Shown here: positions 42,102 through 48,405 of the stretch, piece after piece
Position numbering within the stretch: the stretch's first letter is position 1
Layout: each line of letters opens with the position of its first letter
DNA from: a virus
IMG/VR virus record: IMGVR_UViG_3300032246_001368
Span: 47,584 to 111,583 of that record
Reading direction: 5' to 3' (one strand)
Length of the DNA: 64,000 nt
Position numbers and translations under genes: made by a program
Notes under the pieces: generated by a model
What the model was told of the DNA's origin: nothing
The model's input: the letters and a program-made list of their open reading frames with translations, nothing else
Databases searched by the model: none

Positions 42102-42329
42102 ATGCACGTATGGCAATCTAAACAAGTCTTGAAAACAGCTAGCACCTATCAGGTACCTAGTCACGTCAAGAACAGGACCAAGTCTATCTCCAATGAAGAT
42201 TGGGAGAGGCAGGTTAAGGAATTCAAGTACAACAAGTTAGTCGTACTCGATAAGGTACCCAAGGCAGTCAGAAAGCCAAGGGAGGACGGTAAACAAACAA
42301 ACAACACAGAAAGGAAAAACAGACAATGA
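42102..42329 (+). CDS. Small basic protein, 75 aa
   Basis: Basic, disordered C-terminus (KAVRKPREDGKQTNNTERKN). ATGA overlap with the next gene. Confidence 0.5.
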   Translation: MHVWQSKQVLKTASTYQVPSHVKNRTKSISNEDWERQVKEFKYNKLVVLDKVPKAVRKPREDGKQTNNTERKNRQ

Positions 42330-42565
42330 CGACAATGACATCTAATAACACGATCGTTCGTAGCATCAGTGACCTCACCGGCACCGCAGTCTCCAGCCGC
42401 ATTGGCAAGACCGCAAAGCTTGAGTTGGTCTCCGAGAGCATCAACGAGAGCCGTTACGAGATTCTTGGCATCGTTGGCCGTAGTAACAATGTCATGTTGC
42501 GCCCACGTTTCTATAACGTTCGCAATAAGGCAGGTCAGTTCACTACTCGCCGCCGTAGCCGATAA
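42326..42565 (+). CDS. Small basic protein, 79 aa
   Basis: Ends with an Arg-rich tail (KAGQFTTRRRSR). Codon-optimised and followed by the best terminator in the array. Unknown; RNA/DNA binding is plausible. Confidence 0.55.
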   Translation: MTTMTSNNTIVRSISDLTGTAVSSRIGKTAKLELVSESINESRYEILGIVGRSNNVMLRPRFYNVRNKAGQFTTRRRSR

Positions 42566-42576
42566 TCCCAATCGTT

Positions 42577-42616
42577 AAAAGGGATCTAGTAAAATAAAAC
42601 CTAGATCCCTTTTTTC
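42577..42616 (+). terminator. Strong intrinsic terminator
   Basis: AAAGGGATCTAG / CTAGATCCCTTT with an 11-base loop followed by a T-run that merges into the next -35 box (TTGAAC). Confidence 0.85.
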
Positions 42617-42645
42617 TTGAACTTTCCCACTCAATCCCTTATTAT
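42617..42645 (+). promoter_or_regulatory. Leaderless promoter
   Basis: TTGAAC-17-TATTAT, ATATAC, ATG 42652. Confidence 0.7.
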
Positions 42646-42651
42646 ATATAC

Positions 42652-42903
42652 ATGATTGATTCAAACCTGTATCGTAAGATTGAAATGGCTGGTGAGGCTC
42701 TCTTGAATGATTTCGAGTTGACTCATCCGGATATGAGTGGTGATCAGATCCGTACAGATCTTCTTCTTGATCATGCAACTAAGATCATGCATATGAGTGT
42801 AGATAATGATCTCCTCGAAGGGATTATCGATAAGGATCGCGAAGACGATCCTGAGCACAAAGCTCTTCTCCTAACCTCTGGAGCATATTTCGTAACCCTC
42901 TAA
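42652..42903 (+). CDS. Small acidic early protein, 83 aa
   Basis: Helical (KIEMAGEALLNDFELTHPDMSGDQI). Directly upstream of a tRNA, probably in the same transcript. Confidence 0.55.
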   Translation: MIDSNLYRKIEMAGEALLNDFELTHPDMSGDQIRTDLLLDHATKIMHMSVDNDLLEGIIDKDREDDPEHKALLLTSGAYFVTL

Positions 42904-42911
42904 CCCTTTAT

Positions 42912-42989
42912 GCCTCGGTAGTCCAATTGGCAGCAGACAAGCGACTTAAAATCGCTCCAGTGCGGGTTCGAATCCCGCCCGAGGTACCA
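42912..42989 (+). tRNA. tRNA with UAA anticodon (Leu), class I shape
   Basis: Acceptor GCCTCGG/CCGAGGT, anticodon arm AGCGA-CTTAAAA-TCGCT (anticodon TAA), T-arm GCGGG-TTCGAAT-CCCGC, encoded ACCA. The variable loop is only about five bases, although bacterial leucine tRNAs normally have a long variable arm. Confidence 0.85.
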
Positions 42990-42997
42990 CTTTCAGA

Positions 42998-43026
42998 TTG
43001 ACCTTTCCCACCAATTGCTTTAATAT
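42998..43026 (+). promoter_or_regulatory. Leaderless promoter
   Basis: TTGACC-17-TAATAT, seven bases, ATG 43034. Confidence 0.7.
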
Positions 43027-43033
43027 ATAAACA

Positions 43034-43174
43034 ATGAAACACCTCCTACACCTCCTTGGTTACACTCAACGTAAGCCTTCACTCCTCCTCATGCACATGT
43101 GTGACGTTACTCACAGCTCCTGGATACAGGATCTCTATCGTACCAACCGCATTAACGATTATCTTATTAAGTAA
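43034..43174 (+). CDS. Small early protein, 46 aa
   Basis: MKHLLHLLGYTQRKPSLLLM...; His/Leu-rich. Own promoter. Unknown. Confidence 0.5.
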   Translation: MKHLLHLLGYTQRKPSLLLMHMCDVTHSSWIQDLYRTNRINDYLIK

Positions 43175-43177
43175 GAG

Positions 43178-43206
43178 TTGAACTATCCCACTAAACGGAG
43201 TATAAT
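43178..43206 (+). promoter_or_regulatory. Leaderless promoter
   Basis: TTGAAC-17-TATAAT, AATATT, ATG 43213. Confidence 0.7.
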
Positions 43207-43212
43207 AATATT

Positions 43213-43380
43213 ATGATCATTGAATTCACCCCTGGCAAGATGCCAAAGAGTAAAGAAGCTTTAAAGGATATTATCCTCGAGGCAGTCAAGAAGTCTTCAA
43301 CGAACCCTGAGACCGTTAATGCCGGCCGACAGTCCCAGGATAACAATACAAAGGCCGGCGTTCCTCATCATGCAAACTAA
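43213..43380 (+). CDS. Small protein, 55 aa
   Basis: MIIEFTPGKMPKSKEALKD...; first half structured, second half polar. Overlaps the next gene by 11 bases. Confidence 0.5.
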   Translation: MIIEFTPGKMPKSKEALKDIILEAVKKSSTNPETVNAGRQSQDNNTKAGVPHHAN

Positions 43381-43588
43381 AGTCACACTCACGGATCTAA
43401 TTCGTAACATCTTAAATACAGAACAGGAACTATCCGTAAAAGATATCCTTACTAAAGTACAAGAGACTATTGCAGGAGAGCAACTAACCATACAGGCCGA
43501 CTACCGTAAGGTATATCGTCACCTGCGTACGTGTGCGACTAAGACGGCACGAGGTCAGTTCTCCCTCACCGAGACCTCTGCCTCCTAA
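43370..43588 (+). CDS. Small winged-helix-like protein, 72 aa
   Basis: MQTKVTLTDLIRNILNTEQELSVKDILTKVQ... then ARGQFSLTE: the helix pattern and a terminal strand resemble a small winged helix. Assignment tentative. Confidence 0.45.
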   Translation: MQTKVTLTDLIRNILNTEQELSVKDILTKVQETIAGEQLTIQADYRKVYRHLRTCATKTARGQFSLTETSAS

Positions 43589-43611
43589 AGGTAAGTCTCG
43601 GCAACAATACT

Positions 43612-43705
43612 ACTGGGTTAATGTAATTGGAAGCATCGACAGACTTATAATCTGTGTTCGCCAGATTAGCGACGAGCGAGGGTTCGATTCCCTCACCCAG
43701 TACCA
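43612..43705 (+). tRNA. tRNA with UAU anticodon and long variable arm
   Basis: Acceptor ACTGGGT/ACCCAGT, anticodon arm ACAGA-CTTATAA-TCTGT (anticodon TAT, reads AUA), variable arm of about 22 bases with stem TCGC/GCGA, T-arm GAGGG-TTCGATT-CCCTC, encoded ACCA. Class II shape is normal for Leu, Ser and Tyr but not for Ile. Confidence 0.85.
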
Positions 43706-43726
43706 ATTTCAAAACAAACAAATTAT

Positions 43727-43900
43727 ATGGAAGATACAAACACATCAAAAGAAGCAAAGGTATTCCAACTCTGCCAAGACCTGGAAGACATGAGAGACCG
43801 TAAGAAGGCATCTGGTAAAGCCTTTAACGATGAGATCAAGCGTATTCAAGCTGAGATCAAGGATCTAATTGATCCAACGGAACCTGAAGAGGCTCCTTAG
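43727..43900 (+). CDS. Small helical protein, 57 aa
   Basis: MEDTNTSKEAKVFQLCQDLED...; helical. Lies between tRNAs, probably co-transcribed. Confidence 0.5.
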   Translation: MEDTNTSKEAKVFQLCQDLEDMRDRKKASGKAFNDEIKRIQAEIKDLIDPTEPEEAP

Positions 43901-43907
43901 TAATTTC

Positions 43908-43980
43908 GCCCTTGTAGCTCAATGGTCAGAGCAGATCCCTCATAAGGATTAGGTTGGGGGTTCGAATCCCTCCGGGGGCA
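43908..43980 (+). tRNA. tRNA-Met (CAU), or Ile2 if modified
   Basis: Acceptor GCCCTTG/CGGGGGC, anticodon arm GATCC-CTCATAA-GGATT (CAT), T-arm GGGGG-TTCGAAT-CCCTC. CCA not encoded. The paired 1-72 end argues for an elongator; lysidine modification would make it Ile(AUA). Confidence 0.85.
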
Positions 43981-43987
43981 CACTTTA

Positions 43988-44026
43988 GCATCTATCGTTC
44001 AACGGATAGGACAGGGCAAGACTTTA
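43988..44026 (+). pseudogene. 5' half of an interrupted tRNA
   Basis: GCATCTA acceptor strand, then D-arm GTTC...GGAC (Glu-like TATCGTTCAACGGATAGGAC) and GGGC as a possible anticodon stem. Its acceptor complement TAGATGC, with T-arm and CCA, sits 633 bases further on at 44659. Confidence 0.65.
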
Positions 44027-44027
44027 C

Positions 44028-44101
44028 GTGCCAGTAGCTCAATCGGATAGAGCAACGGTTTTCTAAACCGTAGGTTGCAGGATCGTACCCTGCCTGGCAC
44101 A
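44028..44101 (+). tRNA. tRNA-Arg (UCU)
   Basis: Acceptor GTGCCAG/CTGGCAC, anticodon arm ACGGT-TTTCTAA-ACCGT (TCT), T-stem GCAGG/CCTGC with an unusual T-loop ATCGTAC (A54 and T58 swapped). Located inside the split tRNA and overlapping the 3' end of the antisense HNH gene. Confidence 0.85.
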
Positions 44102-44590
44102 GTCTTTCAATAATCCATTATCAAACTCCCAATGGCAATTAGGACATAAAGGAATAACATTCTCTATAGAATTAATATCCCTCAATAAAGCATCGTCATT
44201 GAAAGAAGATATAGGTTTGATATGACAAAGTTCTATGTGCTTATCATACCCACAATTCAAACATTTATTACCTAAAAGAGGTTTTAACCAAGACCTAGCC
44301 ATTCCTCTTATATGTACATATATAGATGATTGATGCAAACCTTTTAAACATTCTCTAGATTTATAGTATCCCAATGTTCTGTCTTTATAAGATTCTTTCA
44401 AAGAACTTTTATATTCTTCCCAATGTTCTTTACATAAACTAGAATTCCATTTATGAGTAATGTTATCACATCTAGTACATTTCCTTTTACGAATTCGTTT
44501 GGGTGATGTCTTATTGGTATAAGTAGCCGCACAAGACCTTGAACAGAATTTTGGATTTGAAGTTTCTTCTTGACAATTAACACATTTCAT
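44063..44590 (-). CDS. HNH endonuclease inserted in tRNA cluster
   Basis: 175 aa from ATG 44590; an in-frame extension upstream would run into tRNA-Lys and is rejected. N-terminal finger (KCVNCQEETSNPKFCSRSC), a second Cys motif, and an HNH core (CLNCGYDKHIELCHIKPISSF, NVIPLCPNCHWEFDNGLL). Antisense to the tRNAs. Likely the mobile component of the 0.6-kb insertion that splits a tRNA; its last 13 codons overlap tRNA-Arg. Confidence 0.7.
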   Translation of the reverse strand: MKCVNCQEETSNPKFCSRSCAATYTNKTSPKRIRKRKCTRCDNITHKWNSSLCKEHWEEYKSSLKESYKDRTLGYYKSRECLKGLHQSSIYVHIRGMARSWLKPLLGNKCLNCGYDKHIELCHIKPISSFNDDALLRDINSIENVIPLCPNCHWEFDNGLLKDCARQGTILQPTV

Positions 44591-44635
44591 ATAATAATAC
44601 TTACCGTAATAGAACATATTATTTAAAACAAAAGC

Positions 44636-44669
44636 CTCAATGTTGGTTCGATTCCAACTAGATGCACCA
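44636..44669 (+). pseudogene. 3' half of the interrupted tRNA
   Basis: GCCTC region, T-arm GTTGG-TTCGATT-CCAAC, acceptor TAGATGC, then ACCA. Pairs perfectly (7 bp) with the acceptor strand at 43988. Confidence 0.65.
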
Positions 44670-44673
44670 TTTT

Positions 44674-44745
44674 GGAATCGTAGCTCAACGGTAGAGCAGT
44701 AGACTTTTAATCTATTGGCTATGGGTTCGAGTCCCATCGATTCCA
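44674..44745 (+). tRNA. tRNA-Lys (UUU)
   Basis: Acceptor GGAATCG/CGATTCC, anticodon arm GTAGA-CTTTTAA-TCTAT (TTT), T-arm ATGGG-TTCGAGT-CCCAT. CCA not encoded. Confidence 0.9.
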
Positions 44746-44791
44746 CTTTAATACAGAGGCATAAAATAATAACGCCGGCCTCTCTATTAAC

Positions 44792-44820
44792 GTGAATTTT
44801 CCCACGTAAAGATTTATACT
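44792..44820 (+). promoter_or_regulatory. Leaderless promoter
   Basis: GTGAAT, TTTCCC in the 17-base spacer, TATACT, TATAGT, ATG 44827. Confidence 0.6.
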
Positions 44821-44826
44821 TATAGT

Positions 44827-45027
44827 ATGAAAAATGAAATGAACCGACACGAGAAGCTTGAATGGCTCTATGAAACCTGTGCCACCAGCTTCCTTCAAAA
44901 CAACCTCATTCAGGAAATGGTTACCTGGATGGGAGAGGATGAGTTCGATAAGTTCTACGAACACCTTTGCCGCAATTGGGAGATTGCTCGAAGCCCAGAA
45001 GAGCTAGCAGAGAAGATGTTTTCTTAA
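44827..45027 (+). CDS. Small early protein, 66 aa
   Basis: Helical, acidic, Trp-containing (EMVTWMGEDEFDKFYEHLCRNW). Unknown. Confidence 0.55.
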   Translation: MKNEMNRHEKLEWLYETCATSFLQNNLIQEMVTWMGEDEFDKFYEHLCRNWEIARSPEELAEKMFS

Positions 45028-45034
45028 CGGGGCA

Positions 45035-45067
45035 AGGGGGGAGAGGTTGTGGTGGCCTTTCCCCCCT
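45035..45067 (+). terminator. G/C hairpin with TTGTGGTGG loop, copy 1
   Basis: AGGGGGG-ag-AGG / CCT-tt-CCCCCCT closing the loop TTGTGGTGG. The same nine-base loop closes a different stem at 46786-46818. Overlaps the -35 region of the next promoter. Confidence 0.6.
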
Positions 45068-45081
45068 AAATCCTAGATAAT
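45053..45081 (+). promoter_or_regulatory. Leaderless promoter
   Basis: -10 GATAAT, six bases, ATG 45088; the -35 position is TGGCCT next to TTTCCCCCC. Confidence 0.5.
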
Positions 45082-45087
45082 AAATGT

Positions 45088-45312
45088 ATGAAAAATAAGA
45101 AAACGTTCGAAGAAATCATGACAGAGTACAGGGCCCTGGGCGACATGATGCGCACCATGGTTCGTAACACAGCCGTAATGGAGCTGAGAGAGTGGGGCTT
45201 CGAGGAGATCGGTTCCTCAGATGTTAACTGCCAGATCGTCGACCTCTACAACAGCTACGGAGGATTCGACGAGATCGTACGCCACGGCCTCGAACTCGTA
45301 AGGACCCACTAA
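45088..45312 (+). CDS. Small early protein, 74 aa
   Basis: Helical (IMTEYRALGDMMRTMVRNTAVMELREW). TAATATG to the next gene. Confidence 0.55.
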   Translation: MKNKKTFEEIMTEYRALGDMMRTMVRNTAVMELREWGFEEIGSSDVNCQIVDLYNSYGGFDEIVRHGLELVRTH

Positions 45313-45313
45313 T

Positions 45314-45469
45314 ATGATCACCATCAAAGTAACCTTATCAAACGGCAACCGTTGGACCACAGGCTTCAACGGGACCCTCCAAGACGCAGAGACCTACTAT
45401 GTCGGTAGGTACTTCGAGACCGCAGACGAGCTTCATTCCCATGAATGCGTCAGAGTCGAATTGATTTGA
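45314..45469 (+). CDS. Small phage protein family (MITIKVT...), 51 aa
   Basis: MITIKVTLSNGNRWTTGFNGTLQDAETYYVGRYF... belongs to a recurrent short phage family, two strands plus helix. Function unknown. Its stop overlaps the next -35 box. Confidence 0.6.
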   Translation: MITIKVTLSNGNRWTTGFNGTLQDAETYYVGRYFETADELHSHECVRVELI

Positions 45470-45494
45470 ATTTCCCCCATAAACCAAATATAAT
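45466..45494 (+). promoter_or_regulatory. Leaderless promoter
   Basis: TTGAAT-17-TATAAT, AATAGT, ATG 45501. Confidence 0.7.
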
Positions 45495-45500
45495 AATAGT

Positions 45501-45824
45501 ATGAAAATTAAGAACGCCCGAATGCAGTGGAGTCAATCAATGCGCTCCAAGAAGTCCGTCATGTACTTCTTTCCTACCGGAGAGACGATCCTCGATAATC
45601 TCGCTCAGCGTCGTAAGCGTCCTGTAAAGGAGTTTCGAGCGCTTATACCTCAAGTATGCGCAGCTGTTGGTATTACCAATATGCAAGACCTGAAGTTTAG
45701 CTGGAGCCAGAAGGCTGGATGCTCTTGCGGTTGCTCTCCAGGATTCGTAGTTAAAGGTCTCTATTGCAAGGACATCTTCGTCGATGTTACCATGGAGAAC
45801 GACTTCGAAGGTCTTGGACTCTAA
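45501..45824 (+). CDS. Cys-motif early protein, 107 aa
   Basis: FSWSQKAGCSCGCSPGFVV is a motif seen in other phage hypotheticals; likely metal or disulfide site. Basic N-terminus. Unknown. Confidence 0.6.
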   Translation: MKIKNARMQWSQSMRSKKSVMYFFPTGETILDNLAQRRKRPVKEFRALIPQVCAAVGITNMQDLKFSWSQKAGCSCGCSPGFVVKGLYCKDIFVDVTMENDFEGLGL

Positions 45825-45826
45825 GA

Positions 45827-45855
45827 TTGTTTTTCCCACCTAAACCCATTATACT
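45827..45855 (+). promoter_or_regulatory. Early promoter with short leader
   Basis: TTGTTT-17-TATACT; ATG 45877 is 21 bases after -10, so a leader of about 15 bases is expected, an exception to the rule here. Confidence 0.6.
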
Positions 45856-45876
45856 ATAGGAACAATCAAACACCAC

Positions 45877-46143
45877 ATGAAGAACACTGACCCCACACAA
45901 AACTGCACAGACGCCCTTATCCTTTTGGTCAACAATGACGAATGGCTTCACCAGAGCTGGAGGAAGACTCTCCGCGCAGGCAATATGGTCCACGTTAAAG
46001 ATGCCTTGGAAGAGGCTGGATTCACCTACACTCCTTTCCAGTGGCAGGCTCTAGAGTTCGAGTTCGAGGACGAGCTTCAGGCTGAAGAGGATGCACAAGA
46101 GGCTAATGAGTTCTTCGTTGAGCTGTCCACATCAAACAACTAG
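45877..46143 (+). CDS. Acidic early protein, 88 aa
   Basis: Very acidic C-terminus (LEFEFEDELQAEEDAQEANEFFVEL), possibly a DNA mimic or adaptor; unknown. Confidence 0.55.
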   Translation: MKNTDPTQNCTDALILLVNNDEWLHQSWRKTLRAGNMVHVKDALEEAGFTYTPFQWQALEFEFEDELQAEEDAQEANEFFVELSTSNN

Positions 46144-46152
46144 AATAGACTC

Positions 46153-46377
46153 ATGATTAAGAAAGAACACAGAGACAGAACAGTAGACGAACTCGTAGAC
46201 CTCTATCAGAAAGAGCTTGAGGCTCAAGGACTTACAGGAGCTGATAAGTGGGCTCGCTTAGCAGGAATGATCCAGGGACATTTCTCCTTCAGCATGACTT
46301 GGATGGGGACCAAGAAGGACATACAACAATCTCTCAACAATGTGGTAAATGATCTCGAAAAGAAGCTCACAGCCTAA
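46153..46377 (+). CDS. Small early protein, 74 aa
   Basis: Helical (RTVDELVDLYQKELEAQGLTGADKW). Nine bases after the previous stop; operon partner. Confidence 0.55.
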   Translation: MIKKEHRDRTVDELVDLYQKELEAQGLTGADKWARLAGMIQGHFSFSMTWMGTKKDIQQSLNNVVNDLEKKLTA

Positions 46378-46398
46378 ACCTTTAACATAGAACATTTT

Positions 46399-46470
46399 AT
46401 GAAGAACACCAAAACAGTAATAGCAGCAATCGCAACACTCCTCCTCTGTGCCGCAGCCATTAAGGATTGA
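46399..46470 (+). CDS. 23-aa hydrophobic peptide
   Basis: MKNTKTVIAAIATLLLCAAAIKD looks like a signal or transmembrane peptide. Stop overlaps the following -35 box. Confidence 0.4.
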   Translation: MKNTKTVIAAIATLLLCAAAIKD

Positions 46471-46495
46471 ATTTCCCCCATAAACCTAATATACT
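46467..46495 (+). promoter_or_regulatory. Leaderless promoter
   Basis: TTGAAT-17-TATACT, AATAGT, ATG 46502. Confidence 0.7.
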
Positions 46496-46501
46496 AATAG
46501 T

Positions 46502-46762
46502 ATGAACAATAAGAACACCACATACAAAGGAGAAGCAGCAGTCCTCAAGTACCAAGAGATGGTAGAAGAGATCGCAGCCCTAGGCGAGAGCTACATCCTC
46601 ACCGAGATCGAGATCAAGAACAATACATTCAAGCAAGAGCCTAACCTCTACAAGCGCATGGCCCTCCTAGGAGAGATCACGATGCTTGAGAAAGCTCTCA
46701 AGGCCATCAAAGACATAGAGGCTGCAGACAAGTATCTTCTAAGTCAGACAGATAAGAGCTAA
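46502..46762 (+). CDS. Small helical early protein, 86 aa
   Basis: Coiled-coil-like (EMVEEIAALGESYILTEIEIKNN). Unknown. Confidence 0.55.
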   Translation: MNNKNTTYKGEAAVLKYQEMVEEIAALGESYILTEIEIKNNTFKQEPNLYKRMALLGEITMLEKALKAIKDIEAADKYLLSQTDKS

Positions 46763-46785
46763 TAACATTTCATAGCGGGTGGGTC

Positions 46786-46820
46786 GAGGGAGGAGACTTG
46801 TGGTGGGTCTCCTCCCTCTT
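46786..46820 (+). terminator. Terminator-like hairpin with TTGTGGTGG loop, copy 2
   Basis: 12-bp stem GAGGGAGGAGAC/GTCTCCTCCCTC closing the same TTGTGGTGG loop as at 45035, then CTTTG. Confidence 0.7.
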
Positions 46821-46825
46821 TGCTG

Positions 46826-46854
46826 TTGAGATTCCCCCATAAAGGTCTTATAAT
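46826..46854 (+). promoter_or_regulatory. Leaderless promoter
   Basis: TTGAGA-17-TATAAT, AATAGT, ATG 46861. Confidence 0.7.
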
Positions 46855-46860
46855 AATAGT

Positions 46861-47235
46861 ATGAAAATTGAGAACACCACACCTACTGAAGCTCAAATCG
46901 AACTCGCCGGCTACCTCCTCACGCGCGAGACCATCTTCATCGAAGAGTGTGAGGCCGATATCAAAGCCGGCAAGACCGTCTGGTATGGAGTCGCCAGCAC
47001 GAGCCTAGAGGACATCATGGGTCTTACCCCCTACCGTAGCGGCTATAAGGACATCGCCGAGTATGAGTACCAAGAGGACCTCATTGAAGCTAAGGAGGCT
47101 CGTAAGAACTGGTACTGCGATCAACAGGATGCCTGGGAAGAGGAACAAAAGAAAGAAGAGGAAGCTCACCAGAAGGCCCTCAGAGAGTATGTAAAGACTG
47201 AATACCAACCACTAGGAGTCCCAGTCCTAGTGTGA
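46861..47235 (+). CDS. Acidic early protein, 124 aa
   Basis: Helical with a Glu/Lys/Gln coiled coil (AWEEEQKKEEEAHQKALREYV). Unknown. Confidence 0.55.
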   Translation: MKIENTTPTEAQIELAGYLLTRETIFIEECEADIKAGKTVWYGVASTSLEDIMGLTPYRSGYKDIAEYEYQEDLIEAKEARKNWYCDQQDAWEEEQKKEEEAHQKALREYVKTEYQPLGVPVLV

Positions 47236-47243
47236 TTGGGGTA

Positions 47244-47272
47244 TTGCCTTTCCCCCTTACAGCTTATATAAT
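47244..47272 (+). promoter_or_regulatory. Leaderless promoter
   Basis: TTGCCT-17-TATAAT, AATAGT, ATG 47279. Confidence 0.7.
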
Positions 47273-47278
47273 AATAGT

Positions 47279-47515
47279 ATGAACAATAAGAAATACGATG
47301 AACGTCACGGAGGCCCTTACGATCGCGGACACGCCGACAGCTACTACCGTCGCTCCAGGGAGCCTCACTACTACATGGCTGGCACTGGAGGCTCCCCACG
47401 CATCGAGGAGGCCAATATGACGCCAGAGGAGATCGAAGCCTACCATGCCGGCTATGATGCCAATGAGGCCGAGGGAGACTTCAAGGACTATGGATGGGGA
47501 GGAGGCCGCTACTAA
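47279..47515 (+). CDS. Conserved small phage protein (YDERHGGPYDRG family)
   Basis: 78 aa. YDERHGGPYDRGHADSYYRR, PHYYMAG, MTPEEIEAYHAGYDANEAEGD and YGWGGGRY form a signature common to many phages. Function unknown. Confidence 0.65.
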   Translation: MNNKKYDERHGGPYDRGHADSYYRRSREPHYYMAGTGGSPRIEEANMTPEEIEAYHAGYDANEAEGDFKDYGWGGGRY

Positions 47516-47525
47516 GGGTCTTAGC

Positions 47526-47646
47526 GACCGGTTGTTACCAAGCTCAAGATAACAACCGGTCGTAATAGCAACCAGGGGTAATACGATACCGACCGGTATT
47601 AAAGGACCCCGGACGTTCAAATTTGGTATATAGGGTAACGACCGGT
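47526..47646. repeat. Second ACCGGT cluster with inverted repeat
   Basis: GACCGGT at 47526, 47591 and 47640 and ACCGGTC at 47555. The first pair forms a 13-bp inverted repeat (CGACCGGTTGTTA / TAACAACCGGTCG) around a 9-base centre. Same core as the iterons at 38808, so the two clusters bracket the 39-47.5 kb promoter array. Confidence 0.7.
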
Positions 47647-47733
47647 CGGTAACCCGGGGGGGCGATCTCGGGTACCCGGGGTATAGGTATATGAGGTTAT
47701 ATAAGGTTATATAAGGATATACAAAGATCCGCG

Positions 47734-47742
47734 CTAAATAGT
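47734..47742 (+). promoter_or_regulatory. Late-like promoter (CTAAATAGT)
   Basis: CTAAATAGT, three bases, ATG 47746. Confidence 0.4.
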
Positions 47743-47745
47743 ATC

Positions 47746-47874
47746 ATGACCAATAAATTTGATACTGTATACGAAAAACAGATGCATTGCTGGAAGGGGT
47801 ATAAGAAGAAAGGTACTAAGAAGCTTTCCTCTGGGAAGACCGTTAATAACTGCGTAAAGAAAGATTCTAAGTAA
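47746..47874 (+). CDS. Small basic protein with WKGYKKKGTKKL motif
   Basis: 42 aa. CWKGYKKKGTKKLSSGKTVNNC is a motif that recurs at the ends of phage virion proteins; here it is stand-alone behind a late-type motif. Role unknown. Confidence 0.6.
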   Translation: MTNKFDTVYEKQMHCWKGYKKKGTKKLSSGKTVNNCVKKDSK

Positions 47875-47881
47875 ATTGTTC

Positions 47882-47910
47882 TTGTCTTTCCTTTATAGAT
47901 TCCTTATAAT
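47882..47910 (+). promoter_or_regulatory. Leaderless promoter
   Basis: TTGTCT-17-TATAAT, seven bases, ATG 47918. Confidence 0.65.
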
Positions 47911-47917
47911 AGAGGCT

Positions 47918-48103
47918 ATGAAGAAAACAACTATTAAGTTCCGCGACAACAAGTATCCATTCATGACTACTCTTATTGGTGGTACCTTTAAGATGAATGC
48001 TCTTATGGGTGTTAATACCTTTAGGAAGCTGAAGGCCTTGGGTATGCGTTATAGTCAGCATAAGATGGCCAATGGAAAGATCCTGGCTGTCCGTACTGCC
48101 TAA
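47918..48103 (+). CDS. Small basic protein, 61 aa
   Basis: Basic, Met-rich (KMNALMGVNTFRKLKALGMRYSQHKM). Followed by a strong terminator. Unknown. Confidence 0.55.
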   Translation: MKKTTIKFRDNKYPFMTTLIGGTFKMNALMGVNTFRKLKALGMRYSQHKMANGKILAVRTA

Positions 48104-48105
48104 TA

Positions 48106-48156
48106 TTAATAGGGGCAGTTTAATATCATGTTGTATTAAACTGCCCCTCTATTAAC
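48106..48156 (+). terminator. Strong terminator hairpin
   Basis: AGGGGCAGTTTAATA / TATTAAACTGCCCCT, at least 15 bp, with flanking TTAAT/ATTAA extension. Confidence 0.8.
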
Positions 48157-48160
48157 TCAC

Positions 48161-48367
48161 ATGATTGATTCTAAACGTATAGCTGTTAAATTAGGTCACT
48201 TCTCTTGTGGAAGGGGTATCTTTGATAGAGAGGGTAAGAAGTATGTAAATCCTCATACCTCTGGAGATGATGTGTATCTTGAAGATCCTACTAACTACAA
48301 GTATATAAAGTATGAGAATGGTAAATTTGTAGATAGTGATGGATTTGTTATCTATATAACCTTTTAG
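48161..48367 (+). CDS. Small protein, 68 aa
   Basis: Strand-rich (KRIAVKLGHFSCGRGIF; YKYIKYENGKFVDSDGFVIY). No clear promoter; starts 5 bases after the terminator. Confidence 0.5.
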   Translation: MIDSKRIAVKLGHFSCGRGIFDREGKKYVNPHTSGDDVYLEDPTNYKYIKYENGKFVDSDGFVIYITF

Positions 48368-48370
48368 TTA

Positions 48371-48399
48371 TTGCCCTTTCCCTTATAATTTAATATTAT
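48371..48399 (+). promoter_or_regulatory. Leaderless promoter
   Basis: TTGCCC-17-TATTAT, ATATAC, ATG 48406. Confidence 0.7.
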
Positions 48400-48405
48400 A
48401 TATAC

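Noticed and set aside
44027-44640. Confident call of a spliced tRNA intron
   Set aside because: The two halves do not give a standard 7-base anticodon loop with U33 at any junction I tried, so splicing is left as only one possibility.
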